From NCBI GenBank assembly GCA_950097015.1, contig CATNEN010000005.1, positions 5,323,501 through 5,387,500 on the forward strand: a DNA stretch of 64,000 bases. The letters run 5' to 3'. Every line of letters begins with the position of its first letter. Within the stretch, counting starts at the first letter, position 1. Source of the stretch: Macrostomum hystrix (lineage: Eukaryota; Platyhelminthes; Macrostomidae). The notes under the pieces were generated by a model, which was given only the letters and a program-made list of their open reading frames with translations, was not told the origin of the DNA and did no database searches. The translations under genes and the position numbers were made by a program. Shown piece after piece: positions 42,748 through 56,200 of this stretch.

Positions 42748-43216
42748 GGTCCCAGGTCATTTCGGTGACAGTCATTTTGGTGACAACTCAAGTCATTTCA
42801 GTGACACAATTAGTCAGATTGGTGACAACTATTTTTGCACCTAAATATGCTAAAAAACAGCCTTCCATTTTAACTATGCACACTTATAAGTTATAAAGTA
42901 TTAATTAAATAATGCTGTATTAATAAGAAGCTGCATCACTCTGATTAAGTCTGGGTTTTACTTTAAATGAGTTAAATAATTAAATTATTTAATGAGTATT
43001 CCATAGTTTCAATAGTTATTCATGCCTAATTAAATGTGTACAATAGGCCCCTAATCATTTTTTCAAGTTTTGGATTGACAAAGGCGAGTGCGGGCTTTAA
43101 GCAGCTGCTGGATCGTGGAAGGCTGTTTTCTCAGCATATTTAGGTGCAAAAATAGTTGTCACCGAACTGACCAATTCTGTCACCGAAATGTCTTGTCACT
43201 GAAATGACCTGGGACC
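42748..43216. mobile_element. Long-TIR non-autonomous DNA element (MITE)
   Basis: About 100-bp inverted ends: GGTCCCAGGTCATTTC at the left and its complement GACCTGGGACC at the right, continuing through GGTGACAACTATTTTTGCAC and CTAAATATGCT on both sides. Ends contain repeated TCATTTCGGTGACA motifs. Flanks (ATATTTAATG left, ATATTATGAG right) give only an imperfect target duplication. No coding sequence. It lies in the BRX1-CDC73 spacer. Confidence 0.8.
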
Positions 43217-44233
43217 ATATTATGAGCCATGAGCCTTATTTAGTCTGCTCTGGTTTATATAGCTAGCACAAGCTAGGCCTAGGGCCAAGTAAAACTGCCA
43301 GAAAAGCACAGAATTAAATAACTATCAATTAAAAATACTAGAGAATAGCTTTAAATAAAAAAACGCCATGTCTAATTAATATGCAAAAAGTAGTCCTAAA
43401 GTTTTATTAGCCAAGATATATAGGTATAGCCAAGCTAAGCTAAAATTTTTCTAAGCTTTAATAGCCAAGCTACAAAAAGTTCAAAAAAAGTATTGAGATC
43501 TCAACGAGTCAACTATGATTAGCTAGCCTACGCTCGTAAGCTGTCTGTTAATAGCTATACTTTTTTTCTTTACTACGTGTGCTGCCTTTGAAAGCCAGTG
43601 GTGTTGTTTATGGCGAAAACCGATATATTTACCGTAAATAAGAAAAAGCAACCACAGTTGGTATAGTCAAAGATCAAAACTTAAACCAAGGACCACGAGA
43701 AGAAGAATCTAGAGGTTCTTGACTTAAACTTGAATATTATTTAAACTGACAAGTGAGTTACTAGTTCGAGCGTGAGATACTAAAATGAAGCCAATTTCTT
43801 GTTTTAACTTTTGAGCAGGCCTAGGTAATAATTATTGTTGAATTGAAAGAAAAGATTAACTTATTTTTCTAGCGGGTTCAAACTCGTAAAGGTAAATAAT
43901 CCGCGTAAAACAATAATTTTATTTTTTAACATAAAAAAATGGAAGTTGTTATAATAATTGTATTTCAATACTGACAAAATTAAATTGTTAAAATGAAATA
44001 AAATGTATTTACTGACTATTATTGTTGTACTTTTCATTATTTTAACTGGACAAAAAACATGCAGTCCGCGGGTTGGCTTTAGTGGGTTAGTTTACGCTGA
44101 TAATTGTAATTCAAGAAGTTATTGCATAAGGAGAAGTATCTAATATCGTCTATCGGTAAAGAAACGTTTATACATAGTCAATCAAAATAGCAGATTATTT
44201 TTATTACTTCTGGTTTCTTGTTCTATCTTTACT

Positions 44234-47200
44234 ATGGCAGACGTTTTGTCAATTATTCGTGACTATACAATAAAAAACAAAGAAATAATAGAGAAGGATG
44301 ACGATGTTATCTTTGGTGACTTCGCGTATCCTAAAAGTACCAAAACAAATTACATCATCTGGGGGTAAGTTTAACTGCTTTTCACTGTCTTTCTATTTAT
44401 TAATTCATTATAGCCTGCCTATCATCTTATAGCCACAGTCTGCAGTCAAGGTTTTAGAGTGTGAGGCAGAATATTTATTGATCACCATTACCATTACCAT
44501 TTGAACATTTTAAAACAAACATTTTGATGAGGCATTCAGACAAAATAGTTACTTTTAATGATAATAGCTATGGTTCAAGTGACACATTAAATAACTGTTT
44601 TATCAGATTGTTTATGTTTGTGGGGACGAAATATAGATGTCTATAACTTGTGCTGATCGGTTTTTACCGTTGTTAAACCGACATTAAAATGTACATACAC
44701 TGGAGTGGGGTGGCAGCTAGCGGGACAAGATTTTAATTGGGGTGTGTGACATGGAATTCCCAAGCCCACCCCAAGTGGACAATTAGTCATGCTGATGATT
44801 CATCTCTCAAAAAACATACTATCTATACTCATAGTATAGCCGACATAAACTTTTCCCAACGCTAACTAAAAATATATATGCATGGATGCAGTATACCAAA
44901 ATACATTGCTGATGTAAACTTTTCCCGACGCTAACTAAAATATATGGTACCCGGTAAAATGCGGAATCCGCAACGGAATCGGAATGGAATAGTACGGTAA
45001 AACGCGGAATCCGCAGCGGAATGGTAAACTGCGGAACGAAGTGCGGATTCCGCACATTAAAGTAAAACGCGGAATGCGAAAATAAAAAAAGTAAAATGCG
45101 GAATGAAAACTAACTGAATTATACTTTTATTCATCAACATCAACATGTACTAAAGACTACAAATAGCTATCTAGCTACATGTATATATAGCTTAATTTAT
45201 AATTTATTTAGAAGCTGATTTTTTGTAGTGTCAAATAAAGTTTCTATCATCGGAATGTATATTAACAACATATTGTACAGTTTTCGGAAATAAGTATACG
45301 CTAAAAATACAGAAATAAATTTCTTTGCAAGAAATGTTTAAATATTCCATTTGCCTATCTTGCAAATGCATTCGGAAGTGTTACCATGATGCTCACTTGC
45401 GTTAGGCTTCCGCGCCAGTTTATCACAATATATCATGATATTAAAAAGTGCTTATGCATGGACCTGGCCTTATTTCCAAGTGCCAAAATGTGCTACAAGG
45501 GAACCTAATGTACAAGCAAAACCCTTTCCTGGACATCCTTTTTGATGCGACCAACTATTAACAGCTAATTTTCTAAATGTACTGTTTGATTGAATCTATG
45601 CATTAACTTTTCTGTGGACAAAGCCCACGAGATTAAGTTCCGAAGAGGGTTTACAGGCGACAACAACCTGCTTTACGGGTGTGCGGGTAGAGCCTCTATG
45701 TGACTATGACCCGAAACAACAGCCCAGCAGTTGAACAACAGCCGTAGGCTTTAATCAGTCACAAGCATAATCAGCTTGGCTTCAATTTCAGTTCCCTCAC
45801 CAACTCTAAAAGACTGCAGTCTGTAATTAGTAGTTAAACGTCGACAAAAAACTAAATAACTAATAAAAAAGCGCATTGCAAATTTGATTGGTGCACGAGT
45901 TAGGAGGCTGCTGACAAGAGTCCAACTAAAAGAAACTAGAAAGCGACCAAGCCACGTTTATAGACTAGATCCTTTTTGACAATTTAAATGGAATGGACAG
46001 TAAATTTAGCACACGAACATGATTTAACATAATTTTAGTAGTCATTTAGTAGTCGTTCCAAAAAGGAATTGGTTACTATTTCGAAAGATTAATCTAATTG
46101 TCTTTTTTCAGTTAGCTTAGGTCACTTTGTTTCCTTTAGTAGCTTGACATACTAACAAAAACTTATTTGTCGAATATATTGTGCCATGGCCATCAGATAT
46201 TAGTCTCTAATCTCTCATAACCAAATAGTAAGTGACCCAAATAAGGATGATGAATACAATACATGAAAACTAAGCCAAACAATCTTTACAATATAATCAC
46301 CATTACAGTTGCGCAGGGATTTTAGCTTGTGCAAAACAAAAAAATGTCATACAAAATTGTCTAATCAAATTATTAAGGCGTCAGTGTTTTACAACAAAAA
46401 TTTAGAAACCAAAAGATGGAAAATTTAGCAAAATATGCTCTCACATACAAAACAAAAATAATAATAACTCCATCATTAAAGTTACTGTGTATAAAAAGAA
46501 CAATCATATTTTCTTCAGTTGTCTGAGTGCGATAGCGCAGTATTTTCGAATGACCCTACCAGTGGTTTTGAAGAATGGAAAAGAAAACCAGCGCATTTCG
46601 TCAGAAATTCACTATAAAAGGCTTCCCTTCTGGCTGCTGTACTGTGGGTCCTTAGATACAACCGGTTTAGTTTATGGCCAAGCCATCAAGACTTACGCTG
46701 ATTGTGAATGCAAAAGTATTTATAATTAAAATATACGCGACACGCAAGGCCAATCAATAGCCAGATAAACACCAAACATGGCACTAAGAAGATAGCATCA
46801 GCAGGTAGCAGGTAGGTATTGAGGATTCAAGGGATTATCGGCACGCTTTGAGCAGGTAGCATCTGCAGGTAGGTATTGAGGATTCAAGGGATTATCGGCA
46901 CGCTTTGAGCAGGTAGCATCTGCAGGTAGGTATTGAGGATTTAAGGGATTATCGGCACATAGGACTAGCACTAAAGATGGCAATGAGAACAGAAGAAGTT
47001 CGGCTGCTTTGCAGCTTTAGCGAAGTCAGCGTCACTCAAGCCTAAACAGTTGGCATGGTACCACTTGCTACAGTGGTCGCACATAATTGACAAGTCAGTG
47101 GAGAAATATGGCGTTCTGCAGTCGCAGATGAGGTCAGTGCGAAAACATCGAATTGACAAATTTCGCACTTTCCGTGAAGAATCTATTGGAAACGGTAGCA

Positions 47201-50200
47201 TCTTCTTTTCATCAAAACAGCGGATAAGATGCTGTCGTAGCTTCGTTGCACTAAATAGGCAATTAACGGGGTTGGTTTGCGTGGCGATGGCTACTGCGTA
47301 GGCAATAGTATAAAGGCCACAATCGTGAGCACCCTTTTGGTGAGCCACGTTTGCATACTGCAGAGTAATAGATGAGCATTCAAGTCTTAAAAAAGACGTT
47401 ATGTCGCGCAGTAGTGAAGACGACATCTTCTTTGGTGGATGCGAGTCAAAAACCGTCAGACCTTCAGGGTAGTTTGATAGCAGGATCCAGTGATCACGAC
47501 CAGATTCGTGGAAAATCTGGACAAAGGTTTCTTCTAAAAATGTTTTTTTAACGTGGGGGGACAGGTTACGAACTAAATAGCTTCAGTTTCCTAAAATTCT
47601 AAGCTAAAACCGCTAAACATCGTTACATCTGATATAATTGATAGGATAAAATCAAATATATTAGGCAAACGCCTACAATTAAATTATTAAATGTACTAGC
47701 TTTATCGTCTTTGAAAATGAACACTACATATAAAGTTATGTATATTTGCTTTTGTTTACTTTTTGTTTAAAATACTTCATACTTAGATAATTTCTATGGT
47801 TTAGATTGCTGTATTACAGTACTTACAATAGTTTAAGGATATTACTCACCCTCTTTGACATGCACGTTGTGATCCTTCAATAAGGACGGATTCAGTAAGC
47901 CGGCAATTTTTGGCCATCTCGATCTGATAAGGCAAGAGGCTGCTGCCATGACATCTCCAGTCAGTTGACCATGGGGAGACTGAATGGACTGTCTTAAGAA
48001 TTAATGTGAAAGAGTTCAATGTATACACTTTCGAAAATGGAGAATGATAGAAAAAAATAAAATAACTTTGTTTCATACCTGTCAGCATTTCGTAATCCCA
48101 AGATGGGAATCCATGCGTCAGACTCGGCCACGAGCACATCAGGCCCCATAAAGTCAATTCCAGAGGTTAAATAAATGCCTCTAGGGGCCGAACGAAAGTA
48201 ATCATTTACTGTAGGCTGTACGTTAAGAGCTCCAGTAAACGTAGCATTGACCTTTCCAGCGGCCTCTGTCCCAGCGCATCGATCTTCAGCGGAGCCGGCG
48301 CATCGATCTTCAGTGGAGCCGGCGCATCGATCTTCAGCGGAGCCGGCGCATCGATCTTCAGCGGAGCCGGCGTATCGATCTTCAGCGGAGCCGGCGCATC
48401 GATCTTCAGTGGAGCCGGCGCATCGATCTTCAGCGGAGCCGGCGCATCGATCTTCAGTGGAGCCGGCGCATCGATCTTCAGCGGAGCCGGCGTATCGATC
48501 TTCAGCGGAGCCGGCGCATCGATCTTCAGTGGAGCCGGCGCATCGATCTTCAGTGGAGCCGGCGCATCGATCTTTAGCAGACTTAGCTGTACGTTCTTCA
48601 GCAAGAGCGGCATTATTATCACTAGAAGGCTCCGCGTCAGATTGGTCGCTTGCGCTCTCAATACGGCAGACTTTCTTGATGCCACGAACTTCAACGTCGG
48701 AGTCGGATGCCGACTTGTCTAAGTCAATATCCCTTGGACGCTTTCTCCCTGATCGTCTATTTTTTTTTGGGAGCAAGTTGCGTCGAAGCAGTTGAGCATT
48801 GCCTGCTTTAAAGTTTCCCTTAAGGTTAATTGACAGTCGACAAGCAATAATGTGGTAGCACGTCCCACTTGCGGGGCAGGTACATTTCTCCTTTGGAAAA
48901 AGGCGCACACTGTGACAATCACCTGTTGTACCAATCACAGTAAATGATCCCGTACTAGGAACACCAACAACTTTATTCTGGCGAATTAAATCTTCCGCGC
49001 GGGCCATCTGAGACTTAGGAACGTGACAGCTTGGTGTCTTAGCTTTTCTATCGCTCGCATCGTTTTCATCGACTGGCCTCCTGCGATGCTTGATTCGCTG
49101 TACGACTTCGGCTGGTTCAATGAATGGGTGTGAATTGACTGCTGGCACCGCCTGGGCTAACTGTTGAAATTCCGGACGCAGCCGAAAGCTACCGAGGTTT
49201 GCAAAGGCCCGATTCGTTTCGTGCAGTAAATATGCTTGAAGATAGTACACGGTTAGTATCGCCTCGTCCAAACGAACTTCTTTCCAGTTCTGAGCACGCT
49301 TAACAACAGTGTTGAACGCCTCGGCTTGATTAATAGTCACTCCACTAAAGGCATTGTACAAACCAAGTGGCTCAAGTACCCAGCGACCGACTTTGCACTG
49401 AACCATGGCATGCCACTGAGAAAAGTAATAATCACGAAGTTTTGCACTCCACCTAGACGAGACATCCTCAAGCTTGCTGCAATACTCTTCGAGAGTTTGA
49501 GAGCGCCAAAGATCCTCGAGTTGGGATTTGATACCATTTTCTTCAGAGGAACATCGTTCTTATGCAGCCAAAACTTGACATCGCGAACGATGTGGATCCA
49601 GCATTGAAGGTGGCTCATGTCACTCAAAACACGGTTCACCGCGTTACTTATTGCTACTTCACAATCCGTGACAAGAACACCTCGATTAGTAGACAGGGAA
49701 GGTATCTTGCGCAACATCAGTGAAAAAAAATCACTGTGGATGGCTTCTAGCTTGCGGTCATGAAGTAAAAATGCAACTGGCAAAACAGGCATTACATCTT
49801 GTTGAGAAAGAAGCAATGGATGGCGAAAGGTCAGGGTCGAAAGAAAAAAATCACCCAGGTTAAAAGTGGTATCGTACGCAAGTAAGTTCTTGCATGGCAA
49901 ATTTTGGCACTGCAAAATTTGGTCGAGCATTGTTAGCATTTCAGGAAGTGCAACAATTACACTAAGATGCGGTAGAAAATTCATCTGATGAATGCAGTCA
50001 ACAAGATCCGCTCCAAGTTCGATACAGTTTACAACGTCGTCATTTGATAATCGAAGATTCTGTAGGACTACTTTTCGTACATTAGCCACTTGGCAGTGAT
50101 CACGCGGCTTTAACACTGCTTCGTGTTGAGGATCAACAGAGGCAGACGTCGTGGCAGTCTGATACACCTGGCTCGGAGAACTGCCTTTTTCAGCCAGGCG

Positions 50201-53200
50201 CTGCTGCAATTCCTTCAGAACACTAGGACACGTTCGTTGAAATGGATTGGCAGAAGGGCTGCGACAATGGCCATGGGGCTCAAGACTGCCTTGGCTGTGG
50301 TCACCAATATAAACAATAAGCCGTCGGCGAAGCAGCTCTGAGCTACTACTGTCAATGAGTTGGTAGACATTTCGACGAAAGAGCGGCCGACCTTGCTTAT
50401 CTGCATCCTTGACTCGAGGAATAAAATAAGTTTTCTTAACAAGAGGTGACTGGGCTGGAAGCAATTTAAATGCGCCATTGTTCCGCCACTGATATTGGTC
50501 ACAGAGATAGTCGTTGCACTCTAAAATAAATGGGTTGGGTGGATTCATATATACAATTAAATAGCAAAAGTGCATTATTGAGAACTAATTTTTTTATTTG
50601 AATTGGCACTCTAGACATGCAGACGAATAATTTAAATGTTTGGCTAATTCATTATACATTTGGCAAAAAAAGATTTGCCATTAATTTTGGACCCACAAAG
50701 GTACATTTGTACTATATATCCAGTTAAAGCAGTTTGCAATCAATAGGACAAGTTGAGGAAGTGAAAAAGGTGCCATATAAAAAGAAAGTTGAAAAATGGA
50801 CATAAAAAGTGGCATATGAGTCAGTCACACCTCAGCTTAACTGTCAGGTTGGCTGGGTGTACCAAACCCTAGCAGGTAGGCCAGAGCCAGAGCCAGAGCC
50901 ATATTAACAAATCACAATAACTAACAAGCACAACTAATTGTCCACTTGGGGTGGGTTTGGGAATTCCCTGTCACACACCCCAATTAAAATCTCGTCCCGC
51001 TAGCAGCCACCCCACTCCAGTGTGTGTACATTTTAACGTCGGTTTAACGTCGGTAAAAACCAATCGGCCAAAGTTATATACATAATATATATATGCATGG
51101 ATGCAGTATACCAAAATACATTGCCGACGTAAACTTTTCCCAATGCTAACTAAAAATATATATGCACAGATGCAATATACCAAAATACATTGCAGATGTA
51201 ATTACTTTTCCCGACGCTAACAATCATATGCATGCATATATACCAAAATACATATATATTTTTAGTTAGCGTCAGGAAAAGTTTACATCAGCAATGTATT
51301 TTGGTATACTGCATCCATGCATATATATTTTTAGTTAGCATCGGGAAAAGTTTGTCAACAATGTATTTTGGTGTACTGCATCCATGCATATATATTTTGG
51401 CAGTGCTTATCCCCACGGTACCGTAGAAATAATTTTTGTCTTATTCCTGTTACTGTGGTAATAATTTCCTGCTTATCCGCACAACACACTGACGAGATAG
51501 CTGTCCTATCTTCAACATATTCCGTGGGAATAATTTCCTGCTTATCTGCATGGCACACTGACAAGATAGCTGTCCTATCTTCAACATATTCCGTGGGAAT
51601 AATTTCCTGCTTATCCGCATGGCACACTGACGAAATAGCTGTCCTATTATCAATCTTTTTATCATGACTGCAATTTTCCTTTTTTCTTCCGGTTTTTAAA
51701 AGCAAGTAAACAAATTAAAGTTTTCTTTTTTTAAGTATATAAAATATATATTTCTATTATTTTATATATTTAAAAGAATACAAATGAAGTGTGTATTTTT
51801 CTAATCTTATAGCTCAAGCCTTCTAAGTCTATAATCCAGTCTATTACTTTATTCTAGGCCAAGTTAAAATAGGTCCTTAAAAATGTCTGAATATGTTGAA
51901 GATAGGACAGCTATCTTGTCAGTGTGCCGTGCGGATAAGCAGGAAATTATTCCCACAGTACCGTAGGAATAAGACAAAAATTATTTCTACGGTACCCTGG
52001 GGATAAGCACTGCCATATATTTTTAGTTAGTGTCGGGAAAAGTTTATGTTGGCTATACTACGAGTATAGATAGTATGTTTTTTAGAGATGAATCATCAGC
52101 ATGACTAATTGTCCACTTGGGATGGGTTAGGGAATTCCCTGTCACACACCCCAATTAAAATCTCATCCCGCTAGCAGCCAAACCACACCAGTGTATGTAC
52201 ATTTTAATGTTGGTTTAACATTGGTAAAAACTGATTGGTCAAAGTTATATACATCAAAATAGATTGTTATGCTGGCAAGGATTCAATTCAACTGTTATTG
52301 TAGGTTTACGTACAATACAGTATAGGCCAGTAGAGGTTGTAGCCTAGTGGTTAGGGCGTTGGACTAACAACTTGAAGGTCGGGGGTTCGATTCCCAACTC
52401 CACTGAAACAATTTGTGTCCTTTAGCAAGACACTTAACTCTGCATTGCTTCAGTTCACCCAGCTGTTAAACAGGTTCCAGCATCAGCTGGGATAATTGAA
52501 GGTGGGTGTGGCGTCCCCCCAGTCCATGGACTGAACAGCTGTACGCAGCCTTCAGATTCGGCGCACAATAGCTGCGGCTGTGCTGTCGGCTGCACATCTG
52601 GCCCGATTGGGGCAGGTGTAATCAATTATTATCAATTATTATTATTGTAGGTTTACACACAAAATCCTGCTTAATTTGATAACAATATAAATTTGATTAT
52701 TTCTTATAATATGGCTTCAAGAGCTCCGCTGATTTATTGTTAGTTTTTGTTTTAACTTAACTTTTCACTTGTTTGTATTATTACAAAAAATAATATAATG
52801 CATAGCATCTCAGTTGCACGTTTTTTATTAAGTAAATATAATGTTTGCAAAAAATCACTACTAAGATTTCAAAGTATCTATCAACTAGGCATCAGCAGCT
52901 CTTAAAACCATATTGCAAAAATAGGAAAAATTACTGAATTTACCATTGTAGTCTGTTGCAGTCCCTTTATAGTCAATTTTTGTGTTTACATGGATTTGTA
53001 TGGGACTGTGCATAGGCTTCAGCCAGTTTGTATTATAAACTGTTATATATTCATGCGACAGGTAGTATACTTCAATACACCCCAATATATGAAAAGGTTT
53101 TCTAAATCCTAGTGCCACATAGTACAATGTGCTTTTTACAGTGGAAATTTCCCTAAATTTAAATTTGGCAGTGGAAATTTAAGTTATTTGCCTGACTGAC

Positions 53201-56200
53201 TAGCCTAGTTAGGTTGATTAAATTAGTTTTGCCATTCTTTTAGTGGAAACACAGACTGTAATCACAGCCAATACAATATATCTAACAGGGCTTATCAATA
53301 TATCTCTGTTTCTGCAGTAGTGTATTACTCTGGCTTTGATGTTTATCATAAACTGCCTATCATAAGCACTGTTTTAACTCTGGCTACACCATAGTTTCAA
53401 TCACCTGTGGGCTTCACACTCTAAGTGTCTCACTTGGCACAGGCAGTCTCCTTCTAAGGCTTTTACTGGCATACTCAGTCTTTATGGATCTCTTAGACTG
53501 GAGGATTACAGCTTCAATCCTAAATAGAGAAAGAAACAAACACTTTTAGAACACTTTTTAAATACCAAATTTTACTTTTGGCTCAACTGTATATAAACAG
53601 GTTGGTGTTTTGTGTATAAAAATAGCTCCTTTTATCCAGGAGATTTAATGATTTGTTGATCTTATATATTTTTCGGAAATATTTATTACATTATAAATAC
53701 TTAAAATACTATTAGTCACAATTGTCATGAATTTGAAATCGCCCTCCCACATATAGTCTAGAATATAAATGCATAACTATTTATTCTGCATTTCAATGAC
53801 AGCACAAACCGGCCAGACAGCAGTAAAGACTACTATACTCTCGAGTGCATCCTCTATCTATTGCGCAATGTGCGTCACAATCACGCCCAGTATGTGCGCA
53901 CAGCCGCAGCCGCCGGTGTTCCAGTTGTTCGCCTACCGGATCGGCGCGATCTGCTCAATTACCTCACTGGCAAAACGTCTACATCGGATAAGATTGACAG
54001 GTCGGCACCGTTGGATATGGCAGCGCAGAGACCGGTGGCTGCGGCCTCTGCCGCTGTTAGCTCCGCTGAAGCTAGCGCCGTCTCAGTTTCTCAGCCGGTT
54101 GTTGCAACTGTTGAAACGCCATCCGCCATGGTTGATCTAGATTCTACACCAATCGCTGCAGAGTCTGTCGGTTTAGACGCGGACGTGTCGTCTGTTGCGC
54201 CAGATTTATCCGAGCCATCGCTGGCCAAACGACCGAGACTTGCCAGTTCAACAGGCGAGTTTATTAGCGAATCAATCGACGATTCAATGACAGGCGATGG
54301 CGGCCTTCGATCAACCACTGCTGCCCCTTCAACACCAAGCATAGCGTCGTCTGCATCGGCTGGGACTACTGCCGCATCTGCTGGCGTCCTCTCCGAAGCT
54401 GATCAGCAAGCGGCGGTCAATCGGGCGATGAAGGAGCGCGAACGGCTGGCTGCTAAATTGGACGAGACCAGCGCCGGCGGCGTCGGTTTGCCAGCCGTGC
54501 TGCCCAAGGTCTTTGAAAGTTCTAGTTTGAGTCAGGTAAGCACAAGCATTATTGGCTCATTTTTACAATGTATTATTAGTTCAGGATTTTTTTCATTTCC
54601 TTTTAAGGCTTTGGACTTTTAATCCCACTTTTGTATCTATATTGTCATTTTTAAATACCTGATCTTATTCTTAGACATGTGATTCCCTTGTGGGATCTAT
54701 AAACCCCTTGTGGGATCCTGATCCCCTTGTGGGATCCTGATCCCCTTGTGGGATCCTGATCCCCTTGTGGGATCCTGATCCCCTTGTGGGATCCTGATCC
54801 CCTTGTGGGATCCTGATCCCCTTGTGGGATCCTGATCCCCTTGTGGGATCCTGATCCCCTTGTGGGATCCCTGATCCCTGATCCCTTTTTACGTAAAGTC
54901 TTACATACGCACATATAATAATCAATATATTACTTAAAAATGACATTAGTCTCGCCCGCACTCCTTCAGGTCATGTCCCTAGCGAAGATTCGAGCCCTTC
55001 GCATCAAGCGTCAGGTAAAGATTCGCGACAGCATCAAGCCTGGCGACTCCGCCGCTGTCGGTGGCTCCGGCGTAGCAACAGCCGGCGCCGAAGGTACATT
55101 AGCTGGCGCCACTGCAATTAGCGGCTTCTTTAGCGAAGACTTGAACCTGCTGCGCGATTTAGTATCGCGCGAACGCCTGCACAGAGATCGAAACTCGTGT
55201 CTACAGGCCGCTACAAGAAACTTTGCTGACTCTGTGCTCACTATACTCAGGGCGGTCAGGTCAAGAGAGGAGGGCGCTGCTAATGCTTCCGTTTTGGCTT
55301 CCGGTGGTGTAAGAATAAATTATCTATTTTGTTAGTTTTTCTTGGCATTTTATCAAGTTTGTGTTAAGAATAATCCTCCTATTCTCTTGATATTCAGATC
55401 CTCAGATTAGGATATTGTTGTTTACACATCCCCAGATTAGGATATTGTTGTTTACAGATCCTCAGATTAGGATATTGTTGTTTACAGATCCTCAGATTAG
55501 AATATTGTTGTTTACAGATCCGAAGATTAGGATATTGTTGTTTACAGATCCTCAGATTAGGATATTGTTGTTCGCAGCTCCTCAGATTAGGGATATTGTT
55601 GTTTACAGATCCTCAGATTAGAATATTGTTGTTTACAGATCCTCAGATTAGGATATTGTTGTTTACAGATCCTCAGATTAGGGATATTGTTGTGTACAGA
55701 TCCTCAGATTAGAATATTGTTGTTTACAGATCCTCAGATTAGGATATTGTTGTTTACAGATCCTCAGATTAGAATATTGTTGTTTACAGATCCTCAGATT
55801 AGGGATATTGTTGTTCGCAGCTCCTCAGATTAGGGATATTGTTGTTCGCAGCTCCTCAGATTAGGGATATTGTTGTTCGCAGCTCCTCAGATTAGGGATA
55901 TTGTTGTTCGCAGCTCCTCAGATTAGGGATATTGTTTTTCGCAGCTCCTCAGATTAGGGATATTGTTGTTCGCAGCTCCTCAGATTAGGATATTGTTGTT
56001 CGCAGCTCCTCAGATTAGGGATATTGTTGTTCGCAGCTCCTCAGATTAGGGATATTGTTGTTCGCTGCTCCTCAGATTAGGGATATTGTTTTTCGCAGCT
56101 CCTCAGATTAGGGATATTGTTGTTCGCAGCTCCTCAGATTAGGGATATTGTTGTTCGCAGCTCCTCGGATTAGGATATTGTGATATCGTAAATATTCTCG

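Larger units (their letters stand above)
44636..52255 (-). mobile_element. Mutator-like transposable element in CDC73 intron 1
   Basis: Over 200 bp at the left (from GATGTCTATAACTTG at 44636) is repeated in inverted orientation at the right (ending GTTATATACATC at 52255). Shared blocks: TTAAAATGTACATACACTGG, GATTTTAATTGGGGTGTGTG, CCAAGTGGACAATTAGTCAT. Long terminal inverted repeats plus an internal MULE transposase gene are the Mutator-like layout. Flanks give no exact 9-bp duplication (CGAAATATA left, AAAATAGAT right), and a third copy of the end lies at 50930-51083, so the true right border may be either copy. Left subterminal DNA (44950-45110) has repeats of GCGGAATCCGCA type. Confidence 0.75.

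Noticed and set aside
48247-48795. Plus-strand A-H-R-S-S repeat protein
   Set aside because: Antisense shadow of the coding 24-bp repeat in the transposase gene.
52331-52405. Functional tRNA gene
   Set aside because: Although A and B boxes are good, the sequence is the head of a SINE with a body, tail and further copies; stems do not form a clean cloverleaf by eye.
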